From TTA-H9 sp002071415 (GTDB lineage: Bacteria > Bacteroidota > Bacteroidia > Bacteroidales > TTA-H9): a DNA stretch of 51,501 nucleotides. Below the pieces are notes generated by a model, which saw nothing but the letters and a program-made list of their open reading frames with translations, was not told the DNA's origin and did not search any database. This document shows positions 1 to 8,061 of this stretch, one piece after another (the first letter of the stretch is position 1; every line of letters starts with the position of its first letter). The stretch lies in assembly GCA_035411425.1 (NCBI GenBank), contig DAONSX010000012.1, forward strand, positions 1-51,501, read 5' to 3'. Position numbers and translations under genes: made by a program.

Positions 1-47
1 CGTGTACAAGAACTTTCATCTTGCAAGTAGTAATGTATGCCCGTCAT

Positions 48-79
48 AAAAAAAACCGGCGCGTATCCCTACGCACCGG
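48..79 (-). terminator. Intrinsic terminator, minus strand
   Basis: A 10-bp stem (56-65 with 70-79) with a 4-nt loop is followed on the minus strand by eight U residues (48-55). The single non-Watson-Crick pair (60/75) becomes a G-U wobble only in minus-strand RNA, which supports minus-strand use. It lies about 320 nt beyond the stop codon of the nearest upstream minus-strand gene, so it may end a separate small transcript or act as an attenuator for a gene left of the window. Confidence 0.75.
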
Positions 80-185
80 AAAAAAGTAATCAAAATTACT
101 TAAACAACAAAAACAATTAGTAGGTAAAGAGAGTTTAGTTTGGTTTGGTATTACCAGGTATTAACCTGCAACAGCTCTAAAAAAA
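48..185 (-). ncRNA. Candidate small structured RNA or attenuator leader
   Basis: Read on the minus strand, this stretch has no credible reading frame but contains consecutive inverted repeats. One stem is 155-159 with 164-168; it is mutually exclusive with an overlapping one at 146-150/152-156. A 7-bp stem with a 4-nt loop lies at 84-90/95-101, and the terminator hairpin with U8 follows at 48-79. Upstream at 187-202 is a weak sigma-54-like -24/-12 pattern, with the second base of the -12 GC pair missing. The 5' end is a guess. It could be a free small RNA, a leader for a gene to the left, or the long 3' end of the lipoprotein mRNA. I do not recognise a known RNA family. Confidence 0.3.
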
Positions 186-401
186 GTACAACTATCATGC
201 CATAATAATAAATATCCTTAAAATCAATGAGAAAATGACATGTGAGGGCTACCCTTTGGGAATAGAATATTCCGAAAACAACAATTTATTTCTTAAAAAG
301 AGACTTGATACTCATTTAACATATTGATTAATAATCAATTTACTTAATATTTTAAATTTCATCCGAAATCGGAGAATTATCCATATTCGACGAAGATTTC
401 A

Positions 402-827
402 TTATTTGAATGAAGGTTGAAGAGAAAAATAGATAATTCCGGTAAAAATTTGTGATTTCAAACTAAGAGAATCTATCGAAACCGGAATTTGCAATATCGA
501 GTCATAATTGAAACGCAAGGTGTCAGTAGAGACAATCTCTTGATCTACATCAAAGAAAGATAATTTCATCCACCCTGATTTATAGTCCTGAACTGTAAGA
601 TGAATCTCGAATTCTTTGTTTTCGGGATTCAATAACAGTTTGTAACCTGTATCGGCAGTGTAATATCCAGTATTATACCTGTAAATGAAGGAAGAATATA
701 GATTTTCGATATGTGGTTGAAGATCATAAGCATATTGGGAAGAGTTATTTTCTTTCGAACAGGATTGAATCATCAATAATTCGAAGAAAAGGAACCCAGC
801 AATCAACCACCCGAATGAATTTTTCAT
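402..827 (-). CDS. Small hypothetical lipoprotein
   Basis: Encodes 141 aa. The start at 827 is chosen because it gives a normal lipoprotein signal peptide: Met-Lys, a hydrophobic stretch, then a Ser-Cys lipobox at about residues 22-23 followed by charged residues. A strong promoter ends only about 20 nt upstream, which rules out the longer in-frame start at 914. The mature part, about 115 aa, is rich in Tyr, Ser and Asp and looks like a small beta-sandwich, with no motif I recognise. It follows pyrI on the same strand but has its own promoter. It is probably anchored in the periplasm or outer membrane; its function is unknown. Confidence 0.7.
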   Translation of the reverse strand: MKNSFGWLIAGFLFFELLMIQSCSKENNSSQYAYDLQPHIENLYSSFIYRYNTGYYTADTGYKLLLNPENKEFEIHLTVQDYKSGWMKLSFFDVDQEIVSTDTLRFNYDSILQIPVSIDSLSLKSQIFTGIIYFSLQPSFK

Positions 828-848
828 CAATATAGCCAATTTGGGATA

Positions 849-880
849 CAAAATTATGCAAAACATGGCAACCTCCCAAA
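849..880 (-). promoter_or_regulatory. Bacteroidota-type promoter for the 402-827 lipoprotein
   Basis: On the minus strand, TTTG (880-877), a 20-nt spacer and TAATTTTG (856-849) match the Bacteroidota housekeeping consensus (-33 TTTG, -7 TAnnTTTG). Transcription would start near 842, about 15 nt before the ATG at 827. This fixes the gene start and separates it from pyrI. Confidence 0.7.
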
Positions 881-988
881 GAAGGGAAGGAAGATCAGGT
901 AGCGACGCAGGCATTCATGGTTAACATGATCCTCCTTCCTTTGTTTGGGATCTGCAATAAGATGAGCAAAGAAGAAGGCAAGCAGAGG

Positions 989-1453
989 TCAGATGAACTC
1001 GATATTTTCATTTTTGGTAATCTTTTCGCAGTAATGGCAGAGCAAACGCAAATTCTGCTTATCGATCACCCTAAAGCGTGTTCGTACTTGTTCGTAATTG
1101 GTAATGCATTTCGGATTGAAACATTTGACGATACCTTCGACAATATCGGGTATTTCGGCTTGTTTCTTCGATATCACTTCAAAATCACGAATTTCGATAA
1201 GGGTAGCAGTAGGGGCTACAAGGGCTATCTTATTGATTTCCACATCATCGAAAAATTTATCTCTAATTTTGATAATTCCCTTATTGCCATACTTTTTACT
1301 ATCGAGGTTCATTCCAAAGAGCACCTGATGGTCGGTTTGAATGAGGTTGAGGATACGCATTACCTGAATAACAGCATGGGAGGGAATATGGTCGATTACT
1401 GTTCCATTTTGAATGGCGGACACGATGAGTTTTTTTCGGCTTTCGGGTTTCAT
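989..1453 (-). CDS. pyrI: Aspartate carbamoyltransferase regulatory chain
   Basis: Encodes 154 aa, the usual PyrI length. PyrI binds the allosteric nucleotides (CTP/ATP) and holds the PyrB trimers together in the enzyme that commits carbamoyl phosphate to pyrimidine synthesis. The N-terminal allosteric domain has GTVIDHIP at residues 17-24. The C-terminal zinc domain has four cysteines in CX4C and CX2C pairs at residues 111, 116, 139 and 142, all intact. An in-frame ATG at 1480 would add nine hydrophobic residues not expected in this cytosolic protein, so 1453 is preferred by comparison with E. coli PyrI. It lies directly after pyrB on the same strand and is almost certainly cotranscribed with it. 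Confidence 0.95.
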   Translation of the reverse strand: MKPESRKKLIVSAIQNGTVIDHIPSHAVIQVMRILNLIQTDHQVLFGMNLDSKKYGNKGIIKIRDKFFDDVEINKIALVAPTATLIEIRDFEVISKKQAEIPDIVEGIVKCFNPKCITNYEQVRTRFRVIDKQNLRLLCHYCEKITKNENIEFI

Positions 1454-1495
1454 ATGGGTTAGAATAAAGATAAAAATCATGATTACATTTTAGAA

Positions 1496-2410
1496 TCAAG
1501 CAAGGCCAAGAATAGAAGCGATCAAAGCTTGGCGTATATAAACACCATTGAGGGCCTGTTTAAAATAATAGGCACGGGGATCGAGATCCACATCTACACT
1601 AATCTCGTTGACTCTGGGCAAAGGGTGTAGAATTTTCAGGTTTTCCCTTGAACCTTCGAGCATTTTTTTAGTAAGAGTATAAGAATTTTTTACTCTTTCG
1701 TATTCGATGGGGTCGGCGAAGCGCTCGCGCTGTATACGGGTCATGTAAATAATATCCACCTTAGGAATTACTTCTTCGAGATCAGTATATTGAAAATACT
1801 GGAGGTTGTTAGATTTAATGTGCATTTTGACCGCACTTGGCAATTTGAGTTCTTCGGGAGAGACGAGGTGAAAGGTGGTATTAAAATGAGATAGTGCAAT
1901 GACGTTGGAATGGATAGTACGACCATATTTCAGGTCACCCACGAAGGCGATATCTAGATTGTCGAGAGTGCCTTGTGTCTGGCGAATAGTGAAAAGATCG
2001 AGAAGGCATTGTGTTGGATGCTGATTAGAACCATCTCCAGCATTGATGATGGGGACACTTGCTACTTGGCTAGCCCATCGTGCAGAACCTTCAATAGGAT
2101 GGCGCATTACAATCAGGTCAGCATAATTACTAACCGTGCGTATGGTATCGGCCAAACTTTCACCCTTCGTGGTGCTGCTCAAGGCTGCATCGCTAAAACC
2201 AATCACACGGCCTCCTAAACGGTTTACTGCACTTTCGAAACTCAGGCGGGTACGGGTACTTGGTTCAAAAAACAAGGTTGCTACAACAAAACCCTCAAGA
2301 ATCTTTTGATTAGGATTTTTCTCGAAATAAGTGGCAAGATCAAGAATTTGAAGGTATTCTTCCTTACAGAAGTCATTGATCGAAATCAGACTTTTATTCT
2401 TCATGTTCAT
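1496..2410 (-). CDS. pyrB: Aspartate carbamoyltransferase catalytic chain
   Basis: Encodes 304 aa. It transfers the carbamoyl group from carbamoyl phosphate to aspartate in the cytosol, the first committed step of UMP synthesis. The carbamoyl-phosphate loop STRTR is at residues 51-55, the TKGES loop (lysine donated to the neighbouring active site) at 81-85, HPTQ at 131-134 and HPLPR at 262-266, so all catalytic motifs are present. Length matches the roughly 305-310 aa of the family. An alternative ATG two codons in (2404) is equally possible. pyrI follows, giving the pyrBI order typical of class B holoenzymes. A -7 promoter element sits at 2435-2442; no pyrimidine attenuator was seen in the short leader. 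Confidence 0.96.
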   Translation of the reverse strand: MNMKNKSLISINDFCKEEYLQILDLATYFEKNPNQKILEGFVVATLFFEPSTRTRLSFESAVNRLGGRVIGFSDAALSSTTKGESLADTIRTVSNYADLIVMRHPIEGSARWASQVASVPIINAGDGSNQHPTQCLLDLFTIRQTQGTLDNLDIAFVGDLKYGRTIHSNVIALSHFNTTFHLVSPEELKLPSAVKMHIKSNNLQYFQYTDLEEVIPKVDIIYMTRIQRERFADPIEYERVKNSYTLTKKMLEGSRENLKILHPLPRVNEISVDVDLDPRAYYFKQALNGVYIRQALIASILGLA

Positions 2411-2434
2411 AGTGGGTGGTTATTTTTTCCGTTT

Positions 2435-2442
2435 CAAATTTA
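2435..2442 (-). promoter_or_regulatory. Probable -7 promoter element of pyrBI
   Basis: TAAATTTG on the minus strand matches TAnnTTTG. A start near 2428 would leave a leader of under 20 nt before pyrB, too short for attenuation. No well-spaced TTTG was found at -33. Confidence 0.4.
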
Positions 2443-2482
2443 AGTTCAAAGATCAAAAAAAGTAAAAATCTTTCTGGTTTCT

Positions 2483-2508
2483 AAAAAAAAACCCCGCAAT
2501 TGCGGGGT
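2483..2508 (-). terminator. Intrinsic terminator after the cDPGS-like gene
   Basis: A perfect inverted repeat at 2491-2508 (ACCCCGCAAT/TGCGGGGT type) is followed on the minus strand by an unbroken run of about eight U. It starts 10 nt after the stop codon at 2518 and separates the GTPase gene from pyrBI. Confidence 0.9.
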
Positions 2509-2517
2509 CTTCGAATA

Positions 2518-3882
2518 TCAACAGCAGCTTTTGGGAGCTTTTTTGGTGAGGTTATGTTTTTCGAGAAAATTCACGAGGAGTTCTTCCAGATCCGGATGTC
2601 CAATTTCTTGAAGGTCGTAACCAATTTTAACAGTAGGTTTATTGATTTTTATTATCCGGGTGAGGTCGATGGGAGTACCAATTATAACAACATCGGCAGG
2701 TGTATTTTCAATGGTTATTTCGAGATCTTTAATTTGTTGATCCCCATATCCCATAGCTGGGAGCAAGGCAGCGATATTTGGATAAATGTGGAAAGTATCG
2801 GCAATTTTACCAATGGCATAAGGGCGTGGGTCGATAAGTTCGGAGGCGCCATATTTCAAAGCGGCAACCGTACCAGCTCCAATTTTCATTTCACCGTGGG
2901 TTAGTGTTGGGCCATCTTCGACTACCAGAGCTTTTCTGCCCCTGATGAGTTCAGGGTGGTCAACGGTAAGCGGAGATGCACCATCCACAACAATAGCATT
3001 AGGATTGATGCGTGCAATATTTTGACGAACGGTGAGAATATTTTCGTTGCAAGCCGTATCAATCTTGTTGATAACGATGATATCGGCTATACGGGCAACA
3101 ACTTCACCGGGATAATAAGAAACTTCGTGGCCTGGCCGGTGTGGGTCGGCTACAGCAATCATAAGGTCTGGCTTGTAAAAAGGGAAATCGTTGTTTCCAC
3201 CGTCCCAAAGAATAACATCGCAGCCATTGGGGTCATTTTCGGCAGCTCTAAGAATTGCTTCATAATCGACCCCAGCATATATTACATTTCCACGAACTAA
3301 ATGAGGTTCATATTCTTCCATTTCCTCAATAGTGCATTTATGGCGATGAAGGTCTTCGATGGTAGCAAAACGTTGCATTTTTTGTGCCACAAGGTCGCCA
3401 TAAGGCATGGGATGGCGCACAGCCACGACCTTTAAGCCGTGTTTCATTAAAATTTCGATGATGCGACGAGAGGTCTGGCTTTTCCCACAACCCGTTCGCG
3501 TTGCGCCTACGGCAATTACAGGCTTTGTACTCTTTAGCATGGTTTCACGAGGACCTAAAAGCATGAAATTAGCCCCAGCAGCATTAACAATAGCCGAAAG
3601 GCCCATAACTCGCTGGTAAGGAATGTCACTATAAGAAAATACGCAATCATGCACGTCAAGGTCTTTGATTAATTGCGGCAAGTTTTGTTCGGCCATAATA
3701 GGGATTCCATAGGGATAAAGATCTTCTCCGGCTAGTTGGGGAGGATATTTTCGACCATCGATGTCAGGAATCTGAGCGGCTGTAAATGCCACTACATTGT
3801 AAGAACTCTTACCGCGGAAGAAAGTATTGAAGTTGTGAAAATCACGACCCGCAGCACCAATAATAATAACATTTCGTCTCAT
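2518..3882 (-). CDS. Cyclic 2,3-diphosphoglycerate synthetase-like P-loop GTPase
   Basis: Encodes 454 aa. The family is named after the archaeal enzyme that makes the thermoprotectant cyclic 2,3-diphosphoglycerate. Bacterial members are widespread, but I know of no established role for them. Visible features are a Rossmann-like N-terminus (residues 1-60), a P-loop GATRTGCGKS at 126-135, WDGGNND at 226-232, and NKID at 272-275, a G4 guanine-specificity motif. These indicate a nucleotide-binding SIMIBI-class protein. The protein ends in two adjacent cysteines (KSCC), a possible metal or redox site. It has its own promoter at 3920-3951 and terminator at 2483-2508, so it is monocistronic. Family membership is secure; substrate is not. 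Confidence 0.85.
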   Translation of the reverse strand: MRRNVIIIGAAGRDFHNFNTFFRGKSSYNVVAFTAAQIPDIDGRKYPPQLAGEDLYPYGIPIMAEQNLPQLIKDLDVHDCVFSYSDIPYQRVMGLSAIVNAAGANFMLLGPRETMLKSTKPVIAVGATRTGCGKSQTSRRIIEILMKHGLKVVAVRHPMPYGDLVAQKMQRFATIEDLHRHKCTIEEMEEYEPHLVRGNVIYAGVDYEAILRAAENDPNGCDVILWDGGNNDFPFYKPDLMIAVADPHRPGHEVSYYPGEVVARIADIIVINKIDTACNENILTVRQNIARINPNAIVVDGASPLTVDHPELIRGRKALVVEDGPTLTHGEMKIGAGTVAALKYGASELIDPRPYAIGKIADTFHIYPNIAALLPAMGYGDQQIKDLEITIENTPADVVIIGTPIDLTRIIKINKPTVKIGYDLQEIGHPDLEELLVNFLEKHNLTKKAPKSCC

Positions 3883-3919
3883 AAAATATTTGATTTGGGT
3901 TTGTTTATTCTCAATCGTG

Positions 3920-3951
3920 CAAAATTAGAGCTTTAGTCATTGCAAGCCAAA
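3920..3951 (-). promoter_or_regulatory. Bacteroidota-type promoter for the cDPGS-like gene
   Basis: On the minus strand, TTTG (3951-3948), a 20-nt spacer and TAATTTTG (3927-3920) form a full consensus promoter. Predicted initiation is near 3913, about 30 nt before the ATG. The rest of 3883-4226 shows no gene; it is AT-rich and carries the next gene's promoter on the other strand. Confidence 0.7.
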
Positions 3952-4189
3952 TAATGAATCATTGGAAATCTATAAGGATATAAATCATTATCAATCAAGA
4001 AACAAAACATCTGATAAATGTACAACAAGACATGTAACTGTTTATATATCAAAACAATAATAAAAACATGAGTCCGACTTCTTGATGAAATTTTCAACCC
4101 TATTTTCCTCTGTTAGGGTTAAAATATCCTCACGAAAAATCATCAAAAGAACGAGATTGCATCAAAAGTGCTGTTTTAATAAAAAACTT

Positions 4190-4197
4190 TATTTTTG
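4190..4197 (+). promoter_or_regulatory. -7 promoter element of the outer-membrane barrel gene
   Basis: TATTTTTG matches TAnnTTTG and places initiation about 20-25 nt before the ATG at 4227. No good -33 TTTG was found. Confidence 0.4.
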
Positions 4198-4226
4198 CTA
4201 GATGAATAACCAAAACACGAAAAGCG

Positions 4227-4826
4227 ATGAAAAAGATCATTTTATCAGTTGTTTTTGTAATTATTGGGGCACAAGTCTTCTCACAAATCACTTTTGGGCC
4301 TAAGATTGGGATCAACCTCAACCATTTATCTACCGATTTCGACCAAATGATTACTGACGTCAAAAATGAAAGCAAATCTGGCCTTCAGATTGGAGCCTTT
4401 CTCAGGATAGGAGGCAAGACTTATTTTCAACCCGAACTTTTATATTCTGCCAGAGGTGGAAAGTTTACGGGCATTCCCCAAGGAGAAACAAAAGAATCGC
4501 AATATACGTATTCGATGGATGCCATTGATATTCCATTTTTGGTGGGTAGCAAAATCATCAATATTCCTTTTGTAAAGGTCAGAATATTTGCGGGACCTGT
4601 GGCTTCGTTCTTCCTCGACAAGGAAATGAAGAAAGACGATAATAAAGAGGATCAAGAACAATTGAAGGATGGCGTTTGGGCTCTCACCTTAGGTGCAGGG
4701 GTGGATATATTGATGTTTACACTCGACATGAGGTACGAATTAGGCTTAAATAATATCTCCAATACTCCCGGTCAATCTATCAAGAACAATCTTTTTAATA
4801 TTACATTAGGTTGGAAAATACTTTAA
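4227..4826 (+). CDS. Outer-membrane beta-barrel protein (PorT-like family)
   Basis: Encodes 199 aa. It has a Sec signal peptide (residues 1-19, cleavage after VFS-Q) and then alternating aromatic/hydrophobic strands beginning with FGPKIGINL, the first-strand pattern of Bacteroidota barrel families such as PorT/OMP_b-brl_2. Later strands (LRIGGKTYFQPELLY, TLGAGVDILMFTLDMRY) and a C-terminal strand ending in a hydrophobic residue suit an 8-stranded barrel. A charged loop (KEMKKDDNKEDQEQ, about residues 131-144) would be exposed. It is followed by a terminator. Family-level call only; T9SS PorT itself is a relative, but orthology cannot be shown here. Confidence 0.75.
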   Translation: MKKIILSVVFVIIGAQVFSQITFGPKIGINLNHLSTDFDQMITDVKNESKSGLQIGAFLRIGGKTYFQPELLYSARGGKFTGIPQGETKESQYTYSMDAIDIPFLVGSKIINIPFVKVRIFAGPVASFFLDKEMKKDDNKEDQEQLKDGVWALTLGAGVDILMFTLDMRYELGLNNISNTPGQSIKNNLFNITLGWKIL

Positions 4827-4853
4827 AAGCTCACATGAAGGTTTATACCCCAT

Positions 4854-4888
4854 GAAGCCCAGCATGAATCATTACTGGGCTTCTTTTC
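4854..4888 (+). terminator. Intrinsic terminator after the barrel gene
   Basis: A 9-bp perfect stem (4854-4862 with 4875-4883) with a 12-nt loop is followed by TTTTC. It lies 28 nt after the stop at 4826 and separates the barrel gene from gldB. Confidence 0.75.
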
Positions 4889-4931
4889 TATATGCTACAA
4901 ATCATGGTCTTCTATTATTTACATTACACCT

Positions 4932-5936
4932 ATGCGGAAATACATCATCATTTCATTTGCAGTAGTCTCACTTTTAGCTTTTTCGGGATTATATTGCAGA
5001 AATAAAATGGATAAACCCGAACTTAATAAAATTGAGATTCAAAAAGTTAGCATTCAACGATACGAACAGGATTTATTTCGTATTCCTATCGATAGCTTGC
5101 AAGAATTGCTGAAGCATTTGGCAAACAAATATCCCTTATTTATAGGGAATGAGTATGATAATCCGGCAAGTTTGCTGCAAATGCGGCAATATTTGAATGA
5201 TCCTCAAATTATAGAGGCTTATGTTCAAGCCTGTAAAACATTTCCTTCCTTGGCGCAAATCGAAGATGGTTTAACTGAAGCTTTTCGGTATATCCATTAT
5301 TATTTCCCTTCATGGCATCCACCCAAATCGGTATATTCTTACATCAGTGGCTACGATTTAGCCGAAGGAATATTTATCGATGACTCGGTTTTGATTATTC
5401 CGCTCGACAATTATCTAGGAAGTAATTTTCCGGGATATAGAACCATTGGCATACCTAAATACATTGCTGAGAGAATGACGCCAGATTATTTGATTCCCGA
5501 CATTATTAAAACGATAGCACAGCAATTTTTACCTCCTTTTCCTGTCGATGGAGCTCTGGTTGATCAGATGATAGCCTATGGACAATTATTGTTTTTTGCT
5601 CAAAATATTCTTCCCAAAACTCCACCATATTTTCTCATGGGGTACACTGCCGAAAAATATAAATGGTGTCAGGATAACGAAAAGGAAATCTGGTCGTTTC
5701 TATTGAACCAGGATCTACTTTTTAGTAAAGATAAAAGCATAATCATGAAATTTATTCAAGAAAGTCCTACAATTCAAGGATTTCCAAAAGGAAGTCCCGG
5801 TCGTATTGGTCAGTATATGGGTTTGAGAATCATTGAATCTTATGCCAGGAAACATCCCGACAAGAATCTCAAGGAAATCATCCAGGAGGAAGATTATGCG
5901 GTGCTCTTCAATCAGTCAGGATATAAACCACGTTGA
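4932..5936 (+). CDS. gldB: Gliding motility lipoprotein GldB family
   Basis: Encodes 334 aa. GldB is a lipoprotein required for gliding in Flavobacterium; its biochemical activity is unknown and homologues also occur in non-gliders. A hydrophobic signal peptide ends in a lipobox (SGLYC, Cys about residue 22). The mature protein has family hallmarks: an early FRIPID segment, IPLDNYLGSNFPGY in the middle, and near the C-terminus a GSPGRIGQYMGLRII block followed by the ending typical of GldB. Together with the T9SS sorting domains in this window it suggests a genome with T9SS and possibly gliding. It is convergent with the GH127 gene, with 44 nt between the stops. Confidence 0.85.
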   Translation: MRKYIIISFAVVSLLAFSGLYCRNKMDKPELNKIEIQKVSIQRYEQDLFRIPIDSLQELLKHLANKYPLFIGNEYDNPASLLQMRQYLNDPQIIEAYVQACKTFPSLAQIEDGLTEAFRYIHYYFPSWHPPKSVYSYISGYDLAEGIFIDDSVLIIPLDNYLGSNFPGYRTIGIPKYIAERMTPDYLIPDIIKTIAQQFLPPFPVDGALVDQMIAYGQLLFFAQNILPKTPPYFLMGYTAEKYKWCQDNEKEIWSFLLNQDLLFSKDKSIIMKFIQESPTIQGFPKGSPGRIGQYMGLRIIESYARKHPDKNLKEIIQEEDYAVLFNQSGYKPR

Positions 5937-5980
5937 TAGCCACAATCAAGAATTTGGTTTGCAGATCAAGTCCAAGTAAG

Positions 5981-7921
5981 CTAATGACGGGAAGGGAAGT
6001 AGGGAATCCAAACCCTCATAGGGCCTTTCCCGCGATGTGCCCAAAGAAAATAGGGGATAGCATTGAATTCGAAACATTTGTCGCTGGCAAATTTCTCGAT
6101 CTGACAAGCCTCACCTTTAATATTTATACAATTTGGAAGCAATGAGTCATCCCGAATTATCTCAAAACCTTTCTGTAGGTTCAAGGCGATATTCCAAAGG
6201 TCTTTCCCGGGCTGGTCAGCCCATTCGAGGCAATAAACCAGGGGGCCTCTCTGCAGAGCTATCTTTCCAGAGTCGGCTTTTACGGTAGAATGGGCTTTTA
6301 CCATGCGAACCTCCATGGGTAATTCAAGTTCGATTTCATCCCCTCTATTCCATTCCTTATTGATAAACACATAACCTTTCGATAATTCGAAGGGATATTC
6401 CTTATTATTGACCCGAAGTTTCCATTTGGAAATATTATCATCAGCAAACTTATATAAATTGGAAGGAACGGCTTCTCCTCTTGCCCATCCTGGGATACGA
6501 ACGGCAATTGCATAGGGAACAGGATTCGAGTCTAATATTCTAATCTGTACTTTTCCATCCCATGGATAATTGGTCAAAATTTCGATACCTGTTTGATGAT
6601 TGAAGACAGGCATTGTGGCCTGGTTTTGAATGAAGAGATTGACATAGAGAGTCGAAGAATCCAGAGCATAAATATAACCCGGCAATGAAGGTAAAAATCT
6701 GCAAACATTACTTGGGCAGCAAGCACAATCGAACCAGGCTTGGCGTTCATGTTGGCCATGAGATTCGAGAGGATTTGAATAAAAAAATCTGTCGCCACTC
6801 AATGAAACGCCCGAAAGTAAAGCATTATAAAGAGTACGTTCCAATACATCGTAATATTTGGCATCCGCATCCATTAAAAACATACGATAATTCCACAATA
6901 CGTTGCCAATCGACGCACAGGTCTCACAATAAGCTTCTTCGTTGGGTAGTTCATAAGCGTTTCCAAAGCCCTCGTTGCTTGCTCGTGAACCTATACCACC
7001 CGTTATATAATATTTCCCATTGATCAAGTCATTCCACATTCTATGGATAGCAGCCTGATATTCAGGGACATTCTTTAAAGTTGCTACATCGGCCATGGCA
7101 GAATACATATAGGTGGCTCTAACGGCGTGGCCAACAATCTCGGTTTGCTGGTTTACGGGTAAATGCGCTTGGTTATATTCATTACCTCCTTTACGGATAT
7201 CGAGAAAATATTTGGCCAGATCGAGATAGCGAGAATTTCCGGTCAGTTTATAGAGCTTTACCAGAGCCAGTTCTATTTCTTGATGCCCAGGATAATAGGG
7301 CAATCGTTTATCGAGAAAATCTTTCGCAACCAAATCGGCGTTTTTTATAGCCACATTCAGAAGTGTAGTTTTTCCGGTAGCTAAATAATGAGCCACGGCA
7401 GCTTCGTAAAGATGCCCGACATTGTATAATTCGTGGCTATGCTTGGGATCGTTTTCCCATCTTTTTTTCCCTACCCAAGGATGTGTATGTAGAGAATCGA
7501 TGGTGCGGTTGGTATAAAGATAACCGTCGGGTTCTTGAGCTAGAGCAATGTAATTGATCAATGTATCGAGTTTTGCTTCCAGTTGTGGATCGGGAAATAA
7601 TTGCAAGGAATAACTAGCTCCTTCGATGATTTTGAACACGTCGGAATCGTCGTAAGGATATGTAGAACAAAATCCTCCAGGTTCAAGCTTGGCTGCTACC
7701 TTGAAATTTTTTATACGACCCGTTTCTTCACTTTTTACGAAAGAAATCGGGATGGTTACCTGATGATTAGTTTTGATGCGTGGTGCCCAAAACTCATCGG
7801 TAATCTTTACTGAAGTAAAATTTACCTGTTGCAAATGATGATTTTGCCCCAACAAGGGAATAGAAATCATTAATGGGAAAGCAAATAGTAAATCTGTCAG
7901 AAAGCTGTTTTGTATCTTCAT
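5981..7921 (-). CDS. GH127 beta-L-arabinofuranosidase-like glycosidase (DUF1680)
   Basis: Encodes 646 aa with a Sec signal peptide (about residues 1-25), so it acts in the periplasm or outside. GH127 enzymes remove beta-L-arabinofuranose using a zinc-bound cysteine nucleophile. The equivalents of the HypBA1 site are all present: Glu317, Glu333, Cys335, Cys401 and the nucleophile Cys402, in YCETCAS and CCPSN motifs. An (alpha/alpha)6 barrel fills roughly residues 60-420 and beta-sandwich domains follow. Length is normal. No SusC/SusD pair or other arabinan gene is beside it. DUF1680 members differ in specificity, so the substrate remains an inference. Confidence 0.85.
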   Translation of the reverse strand: MKIQNSFLTDLLFAFPLMISIPLLGQNHHLQQVNFTSVKITDEFWAPRIKTNHQVTIPISFVKSEETGRIKNFKVAAKLEPGGFCSTYPYDDSDVFKIIEGASYSLQLFPDPQLEAKLDTLINYIALAQEPDGYLYTNRTIDSLHTHPWVGKKRWENDPKHSHELYNVGHLYEAAVAHYLATGKTTLLNVAIKNADLVAKDFLDKRLPYYPGHQEIELALVKLYKLTGNSRYLDLAKYFLDIRKGGNEYNQAHLPVNQQTEIVGHAVRATYMYSAMADVATLKNVPEYQAAIHRMWNDLINGKYYITGGIGSRASNEGFGNAYELPNEEAYCETCASIGNVLWNYRMFLMDADAKYYDVLERTLYNALLSGVSLSGDRFFYSNPLESHGQHERQAWFDCACCPSNVCRFLPSLPGYIYALDSSTLYVNLFIQNQATMPVFNHQTGIEILTNYPWDGKVQIRILDSNPVPYAIAVRIPGWARGEAVPSNLYKFADDNISKWKLRVNNKEYPFELSKGYVFINKEWNRGDEIELELPMEVRMVKAHSTVKADSGKIALQRGPLVYCLEWADQPGKDLWNIALNLQKGFEIIRDDSLLPNCINIKGEACQIEKFASDKCFEFNAIPYFLWAHRGKGPMRVWIPYFPSRH

Positions 7922-8015
7922 CGTGCAGTTAATTTTAATTGCTTAAAATTACGCATTTCATCCAAAATCAGAAAGGCCATTCGAATTTCCCATACGTATT
8001 TCATTACGGGAAGAC

Positions 8016-8047
8016 TTTGGGCAGACAATCGAAAGGCCATAACTTTG
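8016..8047 (+). promoter_or_regulatory. Bacteroidota-type promoter for ftcD
   Basis: TTTG (8016-8019), a 20-nt spacer and TAACTTTG (8040-8047) form a full consensus promoter. Initiation near 8053 lies only about 9 nt before the ATG at 8062, which excludes the longer in-frame start at 7939. Confidence 0.7.
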
Positions 8048-8061
8048 CAAAAAAATTCTTC

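Noticed and set aside
92..99. A minus-strand TAATTTTG inside the left-edge hairpin as a promoter
   Set aside because: It is part of the 7-bp stem and would start only a few tens of nt before the terminator, so it is more likely structural.
917..1462. Plus-strand reading frame of 181 codons
   Set aside because: It lies opposite pyrI, whose motifs are all intact; the plus-strand translation has no recognisable domain.
2500..3936. Several plus-strand frames of 66-134 codons
   Set aside because: They are antisense to the cDPGS-like gene and have no coding features of their own.
7939..8061. N-terminal extension of ftcD
   Set aside because: It contains the promoter elements and is unrelated to FtcD family starts; the ATG at 8062 is used instead.
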